Shown one piece after another: positions 41,691 through 51,090 of a stretch of DNA of 60,349 nucleotides; within the stretch, counting starts at the first letter, position 1; each line of letters begins with the position of its first letter. The stretch is from Mycobacterium sp. E796 (GTDB taxonomy: Bacteria; Actinomycetota; Actinomycetes; Mycobacteriales; Mycobacteriaceae), in the NCBI RefSeq assembly GCF_001672815.1, contig NZ_LZKK01000374.1, forward strand, positions 1 to 60,349, in the 5' to 3' direction. The notes under the pieces are model-generated. The model made no database searches and was not told where the DNA came from. It saw only the letters and a program-made list of their open reading frames with translations. Position numbers and translations under genes: made by a program.

Positions 41691-43814
41691 TCAGGCGTCG
41701 CCGAGCTGGCCCAGGGGGGCCCAGCTGCCGTCGATGACGTCGGGTGGACGCTGCGCCTGCAGCCGCTCCCGCTCGGCCCGGCGGCGCTTGATCCGCAGCC
41801 GCGCGTCGGTCGGCATGGTGATCAGCTCGTCACACGTGAGGTAGTGGACGTCGTCGGCGACATCGAGCAGGTCGGCCGCGACTCGCCGGGATCCCAACTC
41901 GCGCAACGTCATCCGAAGCTCATGGGTGAACCGGAGGGTGGCGTCGTGGGCCAGCTCACGCGAGCCGCGCGCGTTGGTCGCCACTCGCCGTGCGAGCGTC
42001 GGAGGCGGCGCCGGCTCGGTGACCACCGCGGGGTCGGCCAGCTCGGCGGCCGCGGTCAGCAACATCGCCGGATCGTCGCTGAACACCGGGCTGGCCAGCT
42101 CGGCCTCCCCCGGCCCGCGGTGCCCGATCCTGGCGACGGCGGCGTCGAGGGCGGCGGCGGTGTCGGGAGACAGCGCACGGATGCTGCCGAGGTTGCCCTC
42201 GGCGGCCAGCGCACACAACGGCGGATCGCCTCGCAACGCCGCCGCCAGCTCGCCGGCCTCGGCCGCGATGCGGGTGCTTTCCATGATCATGCCCAGCCCC
42301 GACACCCGGGAAGCGGCGCGCGTGGGCTCCAGCGCCGCCGCGGTGACCCCCGAATCGATCAGCCACAGCGCCGTGAGGATCCAGCCCTGGTGGATGCGAT
42401 CCCGCAGCAGCGGCACCCGGACCTCGATGGCGGCGTCCGGCAGCGCGGCCAGCTGCGCGGCACCGGCGTGTTCGGCCTTCGCGGCGGCGGCGTAGGCCAG
42501 CGTGTCGCGTTTGAGGTGGCGCATCACCGCCAGCGAGCGCGCGGTCACGACCGCTTTGGCGAGCGACCCGAGCGCCCCCTCGGCCAGCTTCGGCTCGCCG
42601 AACGGCAGGACGTCGCCGACCTGCGGCTGGTCGGCCAGGGCGTTCCGGGTGACGGCGTGCTGGTCCCACCCGGGCAGCTGGGTGGCGGCGACGACGTTGG
42701 CCGACACCCCGACGTAGGCGCGATGGCCGAAGACCGCGATCGCCCGGCTGCTCCACTCGTCGTCGACCACGCCGCCCAGCGCGAGCACCTGGCCCATCAC
42801 CCGGCTGGCCGTGCGCAGCCCGCTGAGCTGGACATCGAGCGTTATCGGGGTGAGCGGGCCGGGCAACGCCTCGGCCAGCCGGGCGGCGCTGAACACCGGG
42901 AACCGGGGATCGATCCGGTCGTCGAACTCGCCCTCCATCCCGTCGGGGGCCGCGCTGCGCAATTCGTCGGACGGCCGGGGTCGCGGGAGGACCTCGACCG
43001 GAAGCGCCACCTGGCCGCCGTGGCTGAGCGCACCCTCCGGAAGGAGGCGGCGCCCGGCGAGGCCGCGTGCGGTGTCGGCGACCGCCTCGAGCGCTTGCCA
43101 GCCGAATTCGAAACCCCAATCCTCTTGCACCGCAGTGGTATCCATCTTCGGGATCAACTTCGACCAGCTGCGAACCCCGTTCAGTCGCGACCGCGGGCCG
43201 ACGGATCGCAGCAGCCGCCACGCGGTGACCACGTTGGTGGTGTCGGGCGTGGCGAGGTCGACCGCGCCGGTGCGGTCGGTGTTCAGCGAGAAGACCAGGA
43301 ACCGGACCAGGTCCTCGACGTGCAGGACACGCATCGGCCGGGTCGAGGCCGCGGAAATCCTCGTGCGCAGCAACGTCGCCACGGTGCGGCACACCATCCA
43401 GTCCAGCTGGCGGCCGACCGGCGGCGCGATGCGGACGACCAGGCTGGGCGCCCAACTCGTGGACACCAGCTCCTCGGCGGGTCGATACAGCTCCGGCCGG
43501 CCGGCGGCCTGGGAGACGAACAGCAGCCGCGCACCGGCGCGCGCGGCAGCGTCGGTTACGAGGGCGACCCCGTCGATGTCCGCGCCGCCGGGCGCGCTGG
43601 TGTCGATCGGGGCCAGGTGGATCACCGCGTCGGCCTCGTCGGCCAGGTCTTGCAGGACAGGGTCGCTCAGCTGCGCGCAAACAAACTCGACGCCCGGATC
43701 CAGGCAGGGATGGGGGTGCTCAGCAATCCCGCTGACCGTGTGCCCGGCAGCGATCAGCTGCCGTGCGGCCAGCCGCGCTACTGCGCCGGTGGCGTCGGTA
43801 ACCAGGACGTGCAC
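41691..43814 (-). CDS. NAD-dependent epimerase-like protein fused to a PEP-synthase-like region
   Basis: A 707-residue two-part protein. Residues 1 to about 290 form an extended-SDR/NmrA-like Rossmann domain beginning MHVLVTDATGAVARLAARQL, with AVIHLAP and RVLHVEDLVRFLVF. The remainder is helical and ends with RRVAADLLDVADDVHYLTCD followed by ELITMPTDARLRIKRRRAER, the pattern found just before the swivelling His domain in phosphoenolpyruvate-utilising enzymes. The protein stops soon after at GSWAPLG, so the mobile phosphohistidine domain is missing. I recall a longer homologue in M. tuberculosis (Rv2047c, about 850 residues). The function is unknown; loss of the C-terminal domain here is an inference. 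Confidence 0.82.
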   Translation of the reverse strand: MHVLVTDATGAVARLAARQLIAAGHTVSGIAEHPHPCLDPGVEFVCAQLSDPVLQDLADEADAVIHLAPIDTSAPGGADIDGVALVTDAAARAGARLLFVSQAAGRPELYRPAEELVSTSWAPSLVVRIAPPVGRQLDWMVCRTVATLLRTRISAASTRPMRVLHVEDLVRFLVFSLNTDRTGAVDLATPDTTNVVTAWRLLRSVGPRSRLNGVRSWSKLIPKMDTTAVQEDWGFEFGWQALEAVADTARGLAGRRLLPEGALSHGGQVALPVEVLPRPRPSDELRSAAPDGMEGEFDDRIDPRFPVFSAARLAEALPGPLTPITLDVQLSGLRTASRVMGQVLALGGVVDDEWSSRAIAVFGHRAYVGVSANVVAATQLPGWDQHAVTRNALADQPQVGDVLPFGEPKLAEGALGSLAKAVVTARSLAVMRHLKRDTLAYAAAAKAEHAGAAQLAALPDAAIEVRVPLLRDRIHQGWILTALWLIDSGVTAAALEPTRAASRVSGLGMIMESTRIAAEAGELAAALRGDPPLCALAAEGNLGSIRALSPDTAAALDAAVARIGHRGPGEAELASPVFSDDPAMLLTAAAELADPAVVTEPAPPPTLARRVATNARGSRELAHDATLRFTHELRMTLRELGSRRVAADLLDVADDVHYLTCDELITMPTDARLRIKRRRAERERLQAQRPPDVIDGSWAPLGQLGDA

Positions 43815-43925
43815 CTGGGCTCACCTCCCCCAACGTCCAACCCGACAATAGGCAAGTTGGTGTCACTTACGCGACCGTTGCCCCCGGATTGGGGACCTTT
43901 GGCCCGTGGCGATCAGCCCGGCCGG

Positions 43926-45410
43926 TTACCGCAGCGCCGCGTTGCCGTCCGGGGTGACGGCAACCTTGGCGCCACCGATATCTTCACGCACCGTCGCTTC
44001 GGCGGCACCCGGATCGGCGATGACGGCCAGGGTCCGGGCCCCGTCGGGCGTGCGCACCGCCAAGAACGCCTTCTCGGGTCGCCCCTCGCGGTCGAATGGT
44101 GTGGTCCAGGCTTCGACGGTCCCGACGCCGTCCCATTCGACCAGGCCCTCCCGGGTGGGCTCGTGGTCCACCGCCGGCTGCGCATCCTCCCAACGGAATT
44201 CGGCCGGCGGCTCGGTGCCGTAGACGCCGAAGCTGTGTTTGGTCAGGTAGCCGCCGTTGCCGGTGATGAGGCCGCGGCGCCCGGGGTTGGCCACCAGCAG
44301 CTCGGCCATGGTGGCGATCGAATGCATCACGTAGTTGCTCCACGGGCCGCCCGCGAAGGTCAGCCCGCCAGTGACGGTGAGCGGGCGGGCCGGGTCGTCG
44401 GCGCTAAGGCCCAGTTCGGCCGCGGCGACCTGAACGGCGGAGGGGAAGCAGGAGTACAGGTCGACGTAGTCGACGTTGTCGATGCCCAGGCCGGCCAGCT
44501 GAAGGGCCCGCGCGCCCGCGATCCGGATGGCCGCCGAGCGGTGCAGCTCGTCGCGCTCGGCGATGGAGGGGGTGTCGTGCGCGTCGGTGCCGGCGTGCGG
44601 GAACACCCACCGGTCGGCGGGGACTTGCAAGCGCTGCGCCTGCTCGACTGACGTCAGGACCAGGGCGGCGCCCTGGTCGACCATGTTGTTGGAGTTCATC
44701 AGCTTGGTGTAGGGCCAGCTGATCATCCGATTCTGCGGCCCGGGCCGCCGGATCTCCTCGGCGGTCACCGGCTTGCGGATCCACGCGTGCGGGTTGCCGA
44801 CCGCGATGGCGTTGAACCGCGCCCACAGTTCGCTGATGCGCGTGAGGTGGCTGTCGACGGATTCGCCGTTGGCGATGCGAAGCGCCTGCTCGAACAGCGG
44901 GTAGACGAAGGACGGCAGGTTCAGCCCGCTCTTGAGCTCCGCGTCGCCGAACATCGGGACGTCCTCGCCGATCATCTCGGCGATCGGCACCGATTCGTCC
45001 TGCACCGTCCACTCGAGCCGGCCGCCCTTGGCCTTCAGGCCCCGGCGGGTGCGCCAGGTTTCGGCTCCGGCGAGCAGCACCACACCGGCCCGGCCCTGCT
45101 GGATGTCCAGGCAGGCGTGGTTGACCAGCGACTGCGGGACGTTGCCCCCGACCGGGCTGTACCGGGTCGTGTATTCCGCGGCGCCGAGCCGCTCGCCCAG
45201 CAGCAGCGCGGGGTCGCGGTAGTGCGCCGACAGCACGTTCACCACGCGGATGGAGTCCACGGCCTCGATCACGCGGGCATCGGCGGCCTCCCGGGCCGCG
45301 GCGGCCATCAGGTCCACCGGTTCGACCGAGCGCGCCGCCGGGTCGATTTCGTCGCGGTGGTTGACCTGGCCGTAGCCGATCAGCACCGGTGTCCTGGGAT
45401 CGACGCTCAT
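43926..45410 (-). CDS. Thiolase-superfamily protein (Rv1867-like)
   Basis: A 494-residue thiolase-like protein. RTPVLIGYGQVNHRDEID starts it, VNHACLDIQQGRAGVVLLAG carries the Cys of the N-terminal half, and DLYSCFPSAVQVAAAELGL and GNGGYLTKHSFGVYG hold C-terminal active-site-like Cys and His. It resembles the SCP-x/lipid-transfer-type thiolases rather than biosynthetic acetyl-CoA acetyltransferases. I recall an equal-length protein Rv1867 in M. tuberculosis next to the CoA-transferase Rv1866, the same order as here (58 bp apart). It probably works on a CoA ester made by its neighbour. Confidence 0.88.
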   Translation of the reverse strand: MSVDPRTPVLIGYGQVNHRDEIDPAARSVEPVDLMAAAAREAADARVIEAVDSIRVVNVLSAHYRDPALLLGERLGAAEYTTRYSPVGGNVPQSLVNHACLDIQQGRAGVVLLAGAETWRTRRGLKAKGGRLEWTVQDESVPIAEMIGEDVPMFGDAELKSGLNLPSFVYPLFEQALRIANGESVDSHLTRISELWARFNAIAVGNPHAWIRKPVTAEEIRRPGPQNRMISWPYTKLMNSNNMVDQGAALVLTSVEQAQRLQVPADRWVFPHAGTDAHDTPSIAERDELHRSAAIRIAGARALQLAGLGIDNVDYVDLYSCFPSAVQVAAAELGLSADDPARPLTVTGGLTFAGGPWSNYVMHSIATMAELLVANPGRRGLITGNGGYLTKHSFGVYGTEPPAEFRWEDAQPAVDHEPTREGLVEWDGVGTVEAWTTPFDREGRPEKAFLAVRTPDGARTLAVIADPGAAEATVREDIGGAKVAVTPDGNAALR

Positions 45411-45468
45411 GCGACGAATTTAGCGTGACTATGAATCCGGCCCGCGATGGGCATCGAGCGTCGTTGGA

Positions 45469-47877
45469 CTAATCGGCGGTCGCGAACAGCACGCCGTCGC
45501 GGATCAGCCGCTCGGTTTCGTCCGCGTTCATCCCGAGCAGATTCCGGCAGATCTCGCGGGTGTCCTGGCCGGGCAGGGGCGCCGGGCGCTGTGGGGCCGG
45601 CGGAATGTGCTGAAACGGTGCCGGTCCGGTCTCGGCGGGCATCGGGCGCTCGATCAGCGGATGAGTCATGTCGCTGAACAGCTTTCGCCCGGTCAGCTGG
45701 GGGTCTTCGAGGATGTCCGGCGGGCGGTTCATCGGACCGGCCGGGACCCCGGCCGCTTGCAGCAGTTCGGCGTTGCGCAGCGGGGTGCGGGTGCGGGTCC
45801 AGGCCGACACCAGGTCGATCAGCTCGTGGCGGTGGGCCAGCCGCGATTCGCCGGTCCCGAACCGCGGGTCGTCGACCCATTGCGGATGGTCGAGAAGGCC
45901 TGCGAGGCAGCGCCATTCGTCGTCGGTGCCGATGGAGATGACGCACCACTCGTCATCGCCCGCGCAGGGGTAGACCGCGTGCAGGCTGGTGTCGTGGCGG
46001 ATCGGGCCGATGCCCGCGGCCAGCGCGGCCTCGGTGACGTACAGGGTGTCGAGCTGATTGATCACGACCTCGGCCTGCGAGACGTGGACGTGGGCGCCGC
46101 CGCCGGTGCGGTCGCGACGGATCAGCGCGGCGAGCGCCGCGATGGCGCTGACCCGCCCGACGACGTGGTCGGGGAAGATCGTCGTCGCGTCGTAAAAGGC
46201 GTGCCGCCCCGTGTCGGCCTGCACGTCCGCCCGGTCGTCCGCGTCCTCCGACGTCCACAGCCGGGTGACCCCGGTGGCGGCGCGGACCAAGGGACCGTAG
46301 CCCAGCCGGGTGCGCCAGGGGCCGCTGTCGCCGTAGGCGCTGCTGCCCGCGAGCACGATCCGCGGGTTGATGGCGCGCAGCGCGTCGTAGTCAAAGCCAA
46401 GGGAGGCAAGGGTTCCCGGCTTGAAGTTGGCGAACACCGCGTCGGCCTCGGCGACCAAGCGGCGGAAGATGGCCTTGCCCTCGGCGCTGCGCAGGTCCAG
46501 GCCCAGGCCGAGCTGGTTGCGGTGGGTCCAGGCGAATGACTCGCTCATGGCGTCGCCAGCGCGGGCCTGCCGTAGGCCGTCGGGATAGTCGGAGCTTTCC
46601 ACCTTGATGACCTCGGCGCCCAGGTCGCTGAACAGCCGGCTGAGCTCGCCGCCCGCGACGATGATGCCCAGGTCGAGAATCCGCAGCCCGCTGAGCGGGT
46701 AGTCGCCGACCCTCCCCGACGGAGCGCGCACCAGCACCGGGTTACCGCGCCAATACGGTTCGTCCTGCCCCATGGCCGGGGCCGGCGTGCGGAAACCCGC
46801 GCGCTGCCTGTCGACGACGAAGTACCCGGTGGGCACGCTGGTCCGCACCCGCGGCAGCAGCTCGGCCTCGGTGATGGCGCCCACCTCTTGGAAATGTTCG
46901 GAGCCCAGCACCCAGGACGGCGGCAGCACCGCGGCGATCGGCACTCCGTGCGCCTGCCCCGCGGCGACCAGGTCCTTCATCGTCTGGTCGGCGAACAGGG
47001 CCTGGGCCAGCACGCTGATCTCGGGCCAGGCCGCCATCCGGGCGCCGATCGCGTCGTATTTGGGGTCCTGGAACTCGTCGGGCTCCCCCAGCCAGCGCCG
47101 CAACCCCCGCCACTGCCGCGGCGCCATCACGCACAACCGGACGTACCCGTCCTTGCATGGGCAGATCGGGTAGGCGTCCTGGTTCTTCGGGCGCCCGCGC
47201 CACTGCCCGCTGTGGCGGGTGCCGGCGGCGACCTGCCCGTGCGCGCCAAACGCGGGGTCGAGCGCCATCACGACCGCGTCGAACCGCGAGAAGTCGATGT
47301 AATCGCCCGTGCCGCAGCGCAACCGGTTGTAGTACGCGACGAGCGCCGCCCACGCCGCCTGCACCGCGGCGGTGGCCGAGGCGATGCCGTCCGGCGGCAG
47401 CACCGGGGTGCCGGTGGTGGGACCGGAACGCGCCAGCGAGCCGCACATCGCGAACAACACCGGATCGGTGGCACGCCACGCGGAGCGCGGACCCGTCTCG
47501 CCGAAGTCGGTGACCGACAGCACCACCAGGTGCGGATAGCGGGCCGCCAACTCCGCGCCCGATATCCCGAAGGCGCCGACGTGCCCGGCCAGGCCGCTGT
47601 CCACGACGATGTCGGCCTCGGCGGCCAGGTCGAGGAACCGGCCGCAGTCGTTGTCCTCGAGCGGGTCCAGCACCGCGGCCCGCTTGTTGGCGTTGTGCAG
47701 CGCGAACGGGATGCTGGCGCCGGCCAGCGCCGGCAGGTCGTCGCGCCCCAGGCTGCCACCGGGGAATTCGATCTTGAGCACGTCGGCGCCGAGATCGGCG
47801 AACAGGCGGGTGACGGCGTCGGCGCTGCCTCCGGACAGGTCGAGCACGCGCACGGTTTCGAGCAGCCCCTCCGCCAT
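45469..47877 (-). CDS. Double-domain CaiB/BaiF (class III) CoA-transferase (Rv1866-like)
   Basis: An 802-residue protein made of two tandem class III CoA-transferase domains. The first (about residues 1-385) starts VRVLDLSGGSADAVTRLFAD followed by LGADVLKIEFPGG. The second (about 400-790) starts LRILDLGIIVAGGELSRLFS followed by DLGAEVIKVES and has HRNQLGLGLDLRSAEGKAIF. The catalytic Asp of this class is present in the second domain (YDATTIFPDHVVGRVSA region), while the first looks more divergent. Members transfer CoA between acids or racemise alpha-methylacyl-CoAs. It precedes the thiolase gene on the same strand and is divergent from uppP. Confidence 0.9.
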   Translation of the reverse strand: MAEGLLETVRVLDLSGGSADAVTRLFADLGADVLKIEFPGGSLGRDDLPALAGASIPFALHNANKRAAVLDPLEDNDCGRFLDLAAEADIVVDSGLAGHVGAFGISGAELAARYPHLVVLSVTDFGETGPRSAWRATDPVLFAMCGSLARSGPTTGTPVLPPDGIASATAAVQAAWAALVAYYNRLRCGTGDYIDFSRFDAVVMALDPAFGAHGQVAAGTRHSGQWRGRPKNQDAYPICPCKDGYVRLCVMAPRQWRGLRRWLGEPDEFQDPKYDAIGARMAAWPEISVLAQALFADQTMKDLVAAGQAHGVPIAAVLPPSWVLGSEHFQEVGAITEAELLPRVRTSVPTGYFVVDRQRAGFRTPAPAMGQDEPYWRGNPVLVRAPSGRVGDYPLSGLRILDLGIIVAGGELSRLFSDLGAEVIKVESSDYPDGLRQARAGDAMSESFAWTHRNQLGLGLDLRSAEGKAIFRRLVAEADAVFANFKPGTLASLGFDYDALRAINPRIVLAGSSAYGDSGPWRTRLGYGPLVRAATGVTRLWTSEDADDRADVQADTGRHAFYDATTIFPDHVVGRVSAIAALAALIRRDRTGGGAHVHVSQAEVVINQLDTLYVTEAALAAGIGPIRHDTSLHAVYPCAGDDEWCVISIGTDDEWRCLAGLLDHPQWVDDPRFGTGESRLAHRHELIDLVSAWTRTRTPLRNAELLQAAGVPAGPMNRPPDILEDPQLTGRKLFSDMTHPLIERPMPAETGPAPFQHIPPAPQRPAPLPGQDTREICRNLLGMNADETERLIRDGVLFATAD

Positions 47878-48027
47878 CCGCCCACCGTACCCGCCTGGTC
47901 AGGGGCCACCTGCGAGCAGTTGCGCGGCGGCCAAATGTGCAGCCGCCCAAGCCGGTTCGCGCGCGAATTTCGACCGGCTACGCTCGGTAGTTCTTGTTCA
48001 CGATCCCGGATGGAGGCGCCCCGCCCA

Positions 48028-48930
48028 ATGACCGCGCACTTGAGCTATGTCGAGGCCGTGGTAGTCGGCGCGTTCCAGGGCGTCACCGAGCTGTTCCCGG
48101 TCTCCAGCCTGGGGCACGCGGTGTTGGTGCCGGCGCTGGTCGGCGGGCAATGGGGCCGGGACCTCAACGTGTCCACGCCCGAATCGCCCTACCTCGCCTT
48201 CATCGTCGGCCTGCACGTCGCGACCGCCGCCGCGCTGCTGGTGTTCTTCTGGCGGGACTGGTTGCGGATCGTCGCCGGCTTCTTCTCCTCGCTGCGGTAT
48301 CGCCGAATTCAGACGCCCGACGAGCGGCTGGCCTGGCTGATCGTCGTCGCCACCATCCCGGTAGGCCTGGCCGGGGTGGCCCTCGAGCACCTGTTCCGGA
48401 CCACGCTGGGCAAACCCATTCCGGCGGCGGCTTTCCTGTTGCTCAACGGCATCGCGCTGTATGCCGGCGAGGTGCTGCGCCGCCGCGTTTCACCGGCCGG
48501 CGACGAGGAGCACGAGGACCATCGCGGCGAGGCCATCGACAACCGGCTGGCCCAGCTGCCGATGGGCCGCGGGCTGGTGATCGGCTCCTCGCAGATCCTG
48601 GCGCTGCTGCCCGGCATCAGCCGCTCCGGCATCGCGATGGTGGCCGGCCTGTGGCGCGGGCTCTCGCACGAGGACGCCGCCCGCTTCTCGTTCCTGCTTG
48701 CCACGCCGATCATCCTGGCGGCCGGGGTGTACAAGATCCCGGACCTGTTCGGGCCGCTGGGGGCCGGGATCGGCGGCCAGGTCCTAGCCGGCAGTGTCGC
48801 CTCGTTCGTCTGCGCCTACCTGTCTGTGCGGTTTCTGACGCGGTATTTCCAGACGCGCACCCTGACGCCGTTCGCGGTCTACTGCGCCGTCGTGGGCGGC
48901 GCCAGCCTCGTGTGGCTGAGCGTGCACTAG
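48028..48930 (+). CDS. uppP: Undecaprenyl-diphosphate phosphatase, UppP/BacA family (second-type paralogue)
   Basis: A 300-residue multi-pass membrane protein. The catalytic motif FQGVTELFPVSSLGHAVLVP (residues 16-35, with Gln17 and Glu21) and the second motif PGISRSGIAMVAGLWRG are both present, as are the hydrophobic helices. It dephosphorylates C55-PP (decaprenyl-PP in mycobacteria) on the membrane outer face, recycling the lipid carrier of cell-wall synthesis and conferring bacitracin tolerance. The early loop GGQWGRDLNVSTPESPYLAF, and a hydrophilic acidic insert (GDEEHEDHRGEA), differ from the usual mycobacterial UppP, so this is probably an extra copy. ATG 48028 has GGAGG at 48012-48016. 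Confidence 0.93.
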   Translation: MTAHLSYVEAVVVGAFQGVTELFPVSSLGHAVLVPALVGGQWGRDLNVSTPESPYLAFIVGLHVATAAALLVFFWRDWLRIVAGFFSSLRYRRIQTPDERLAWLIVVATIPVGLAGVALEHLFRTTLGKPIPAAAFLLLNGIALYAGEVLRRRVSPAGDEEHEDHRGEAIDNRLAQLPMGRGLVIGSSQILALLPGISRSGIAMVAGLWRGLSHEDAARFSFLLATPIILAAGVYKIPDLFGPLGAGIGGQVLAGSVASFVCAYLSVRFLTRYFQTRTLTPFAVYCAVVGGASLVWLSVH

Positions 48931-48995
48931 GCCGGGTTCGCCTAACCTGGGTTGATCGCGACCGAAGGTCGATCGACGAGTTCGGAGACTGTGCA

Positions 48996-49493
48996 ATGCG
49001 CCGTGCCGAGGGGCGAGCAGCCGGGCCCGACCGGGAATCGGTGTGGGATTACCCACGGCCGCCTCGGGTGGAGCCCTTCACCGGGCTGATCACCGTGGAG
49101 CTGGGCGGCGAAGTGATCGCGTCGACCGAGCAGGCCTGGCGCGTGCTCGAGACCAGTCATCCGCCGACCTATTACCTTCCGCGGGAAGCCTTTGCCGACG
49201 CGACGCTGCGTGAGACGTCCGGAAGCTCGTGGTGTGAGTGGAAAGGGCAGGCCACCTATTACGACTTGGTGACCGCTACTACTACCGCAGCGAAGGCCGC
49301 GTGGAGCTACGTGAACCCGCCGCGCGGGTTTGCGTCGATACGCGGCGCGGTCGCGGTGCTGGCGGCGAAGGTCGACCGCTGCACCGTCAATGGTGAGGCC
49401 GTGGTGCCACAACCGGGCGGCTTTTACGGGGGCTGGATCACCAGCTGGATCACCGGTCCGTTCAAAGGCGTCCCCGGCTCCACTGGTTGGTGA
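48996..49493 (+). CDS. DUF427 domain protein
   Basis: A 165-residue protein. SVWDYPRPPRVEPFTGLITV, EVIASTEQAWRVLETSHPPT, YYLPREAF and SSWCEWKGQATYYDLV form a complete DUF427 domain, followed by the short C-terminal GGFYGGWITSWITGPFKGVP. DUF427 is a small beta-barrel found widely in bacteria and fungi with no proven reaction. ATG 48996 has GGAG upstream. It is about 65 bp after uppP on the same strand and convergent with the SDR gene ending at 49501. Confidence 0.9.
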   Translation: MRRAEGRAAGPDRESVWDYPRPPRVEPFTGLITVELGGEVIASTEQAWRVLETSHPPTYYLPREAFADATLRETSGSSWCEWKGQATYYDLVTATTTAAKAAWSYVNPPRGFASIRGAVAVLAAKVDRCTVNGEAVVPQPGGFYGGWITSWITGPFKGVPGSTGW

Positions 49494-49500
49494 TGACGAT

Positions 49501-50304
49501 TCAGACGGCCGGTGCGGGCGCGGCCCGCATCCGGCGAACCACGTTTCCAAGGATCTCGCTGCGAAGGCGTCGGGGCAGCGGCATGAGCGACGCGGTCAGA
49601 AACTTCGCCTGCAGACCGGGCACGACGGTGGTCCGCCGTCCCAGGGCCGAGAGGGTGGCTGTGGCGACTACCTCTGGCGTGGTCGCCGAATTCATGGTCA
49701 TCCCGGCCCGCGCGCCGAAGCCGGTGTGCACGGGACCCGGTGCCACCGATATGACATCGACGCCTTGCGGCTTCAGCTCGCCGTGCAGCGCCTCGGCGAA
49801 GCTCTGGACGTAGGACTTGGTCGCCGAGTAGGTGGCCTGCCCTGGGACGCCCTGCCATCCGACGATCGACCCGAACAACACGATGCCCCCGCTCGCGCGG
49901 CGGGTCAGGCGCGGGGTGAACGCGTGCGTCAGCGCGGTCACCGCGGTGACGTTGACCGCGATCATCTCGAGCTCTGCCGCGAGGGCCAAGTCGGTGAACG
50001 GACCCACGGTGCCGAAACCCGCGGCAAGGACGACAAGGCCGACGTCTAAGTTCCTCGTCGCATCGGCCACCGCTTCGGCTCCGTTGGCGTCGGCGAGATC
50101 GGCTGCGACGACCAGGGTTTCGACCCCGGTGGCGGCATTGACTTCCCGCGCGATCGCTTCTAGCCGCGCCTGGTTTCGGGCCGCCAGCACCAGGTTGAGA
50201 CCGCGGCGGGCCAGCTCGGCGGCGATCGCGCGGCCGATGCCGTCGCTGGCTCCAGTGACCAGGGCCCACGGTCCATAGCGGCTGCGAAATCGGCTGGCGT
50301 CCAT
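49501..50304 (-). CDS. Short-chain dehydrogenase/reductase under a TetR-type operator
   Basis: A 267-residue SDR from ATG 50304; the frame is open to 50343 through the operator. PWALVTGASDGIGRAIAAEL is the cofactor motif, LAARNQARL follows beta-2, VLFGSIVGWQG holds the Ser, and YSATKSYVQSF holds Tyr and Lys. The NNAG motif is replaced by LAAGFGT, a variant seen in DltE/YdfG-like SDRs. Its promoter region contains the palindromic site at 50326-50342 and an overlapping CGATAAC/GTTATCG inverted repeat. The upstream gene on the same strand is a TetR regulator. Substrate unknown. Confidence 0.9.
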   Translation of the reverse strand: MDASRFRSRYGPWALVTGASDGIGRAIAAELARRGLNLVLAARNQARLEAIAREVNAATGVETLVVAADLADANGAEAVADATRNLDVGLVVLAAGFGTVGPFTDLALAAELEMIAVNVTAVTALTHAFTPRLTRRASGGIVLFGSIVGWQGVPGQATYSATKSYVQSFAEALHGELKPQGVDVISVAPGPVHTGFGARAGMTMNSATTPEVVATATLSALGRRTTVVPGLQAKFLTASLMPLPRRLRSEILGNVVRRMRAAPAPAV

Positions 50305-50325
50305 TGCGCAACGATAACCATCCGA

Positions 50326-50342
50326 TGTTATCGGTGTCAACA
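50326..50342. promoter_or_regulatory. Operator-like site 1 of a repeated pair
   Basis: TGTTATCGGTGTCAACA has TGTT/AACA ends and matches the site at 51527-51543 at 14 of 17 positions, with GAT before both. It overlaps a second inverted repeat, CGATAAC (50312-50318) with GTTATCG (50327-50333). It lies 22 bp before the SDR start at 50304 and 20 bp after the TetR stop. Likely bound by the TetR protein encoded at 50362-51018. Confidence 0.6.
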
Positions 50343-50361
50343 TGCGGGGAGGGCCCCCTCG

Positions 50362-51018
50362 CTAGCCGATGCCGCGCTCGAAGGTGTCGAGTAAGCGGCC
50401 GGTGATCTGGCGCTTCTCGGGCTCCCCCAGGCCGCTCAGCGCCCCGTCCAAGTACAAGATGGCCAAACCGTGGACGGCGGCCCACGCCGCCTCGTCAAGC
50501 CCGGCCCGTTGGCGGGGATCGATCACTCCGGTCGCCACCAGGTCGTCGACGTAGCGGCGCAGGAGTTGAAACGGATGCTGTTCGCCCGCAACGTCTTCGG
50601 CAGCTTCGACGGCCTGGAGGCTGGCCGGGTGGGCCGCGAACGCGGTGCGAAACAGCCCGGGTTCGGCGAGCGCGAAGTCGACGTACGCCTGGCCGGTGGC
50701 ACGGAATCTTGCCCGCGCCCGGCGCTTTCGATCACCGCGTGGCGGCACCGTGTTCAGGGCTTCGTGCATCATGGCGGCCAGCCGTTCCAAGGCGTAGCCG
50801 ATGACCGCCTCGAGCAATTCGTCGCGGTTCGCGTAGTGACGGTAGGCGGCGGCGTTGCTCACGCCCGCCCGGCGCTGCACGTCACGCATGACCACCGCGT
50901 CCGGGCCACCCGCGCGGGCGAGTTCCACCGCGTGGTCAAGCAGAGCCCTTCGAAGGTCCCCATGGTGGTAGGTGTCGGTGGATGACCGCGTTCGATGCGT
51001 GTCTGGCCCTCGTGGCAT
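50362..51018 (-). CDS. TetR-family transcriptional regulator
   Basis: A 218-residue protein. The DNA-binding domain is TYHHGDLRRALLDHAVELAR, MRDVQRRAGVSNAAAYRHYA and NRDELLEAVIGYALERL (about residues 16-75). The C-terminal ligand domain contains ALAEPGLFRTAFAAHPASLQ and AAWAAVHGLAILYLDGALSG, the WHG-motif (TetR_C_33) type. It stands between two minus-strand genes, a dehydrogenase downstream and a barrel protein upstream, each preceded by a copy of the same palindromic site. That makes it the likely local repressor. Confidence 0.9.
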   Translation of the reverse strand: MPRGPDTHRTRSSTDTYHHGDLRRALLDHAVELARAGGPDAVVMRDVQRRAGVSNAAAYRHYANRDELLEAVIGYALERLAAMMHEALNTVPPRGDRKRRARARFRATGQAYVDFALAEPGLFRTAFAAHPASLQAVEAAEDVAGEQHPFQLLRRYVDDLVATGVIDPRQRAGLDEAAWAAVHGLAILYLDGALSGLGEPEKRQITGRLLDTFERGIG

Positions 51019-51090
51019 GGCGTTATGGTGACATCGCCGCTCGGCGGTTCCGGGCGAGACTCACCGCAGTGTGCGGCACGGTTCGCCACA

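Noticed and set aside
41844..44651. A 935-codon open frame on the plus strand
   Set aside because: It is antisense to the epimerase-fusion and thiolase genes, has no recognisable domain, and its open length is expected from high GC at third positions.
46888..48027. An upstream extension of the uppP frame
   Set aside because: It is antisense to the CoA-transferase gene and has no family similarity. The ribosome site and the family start are at 48028.
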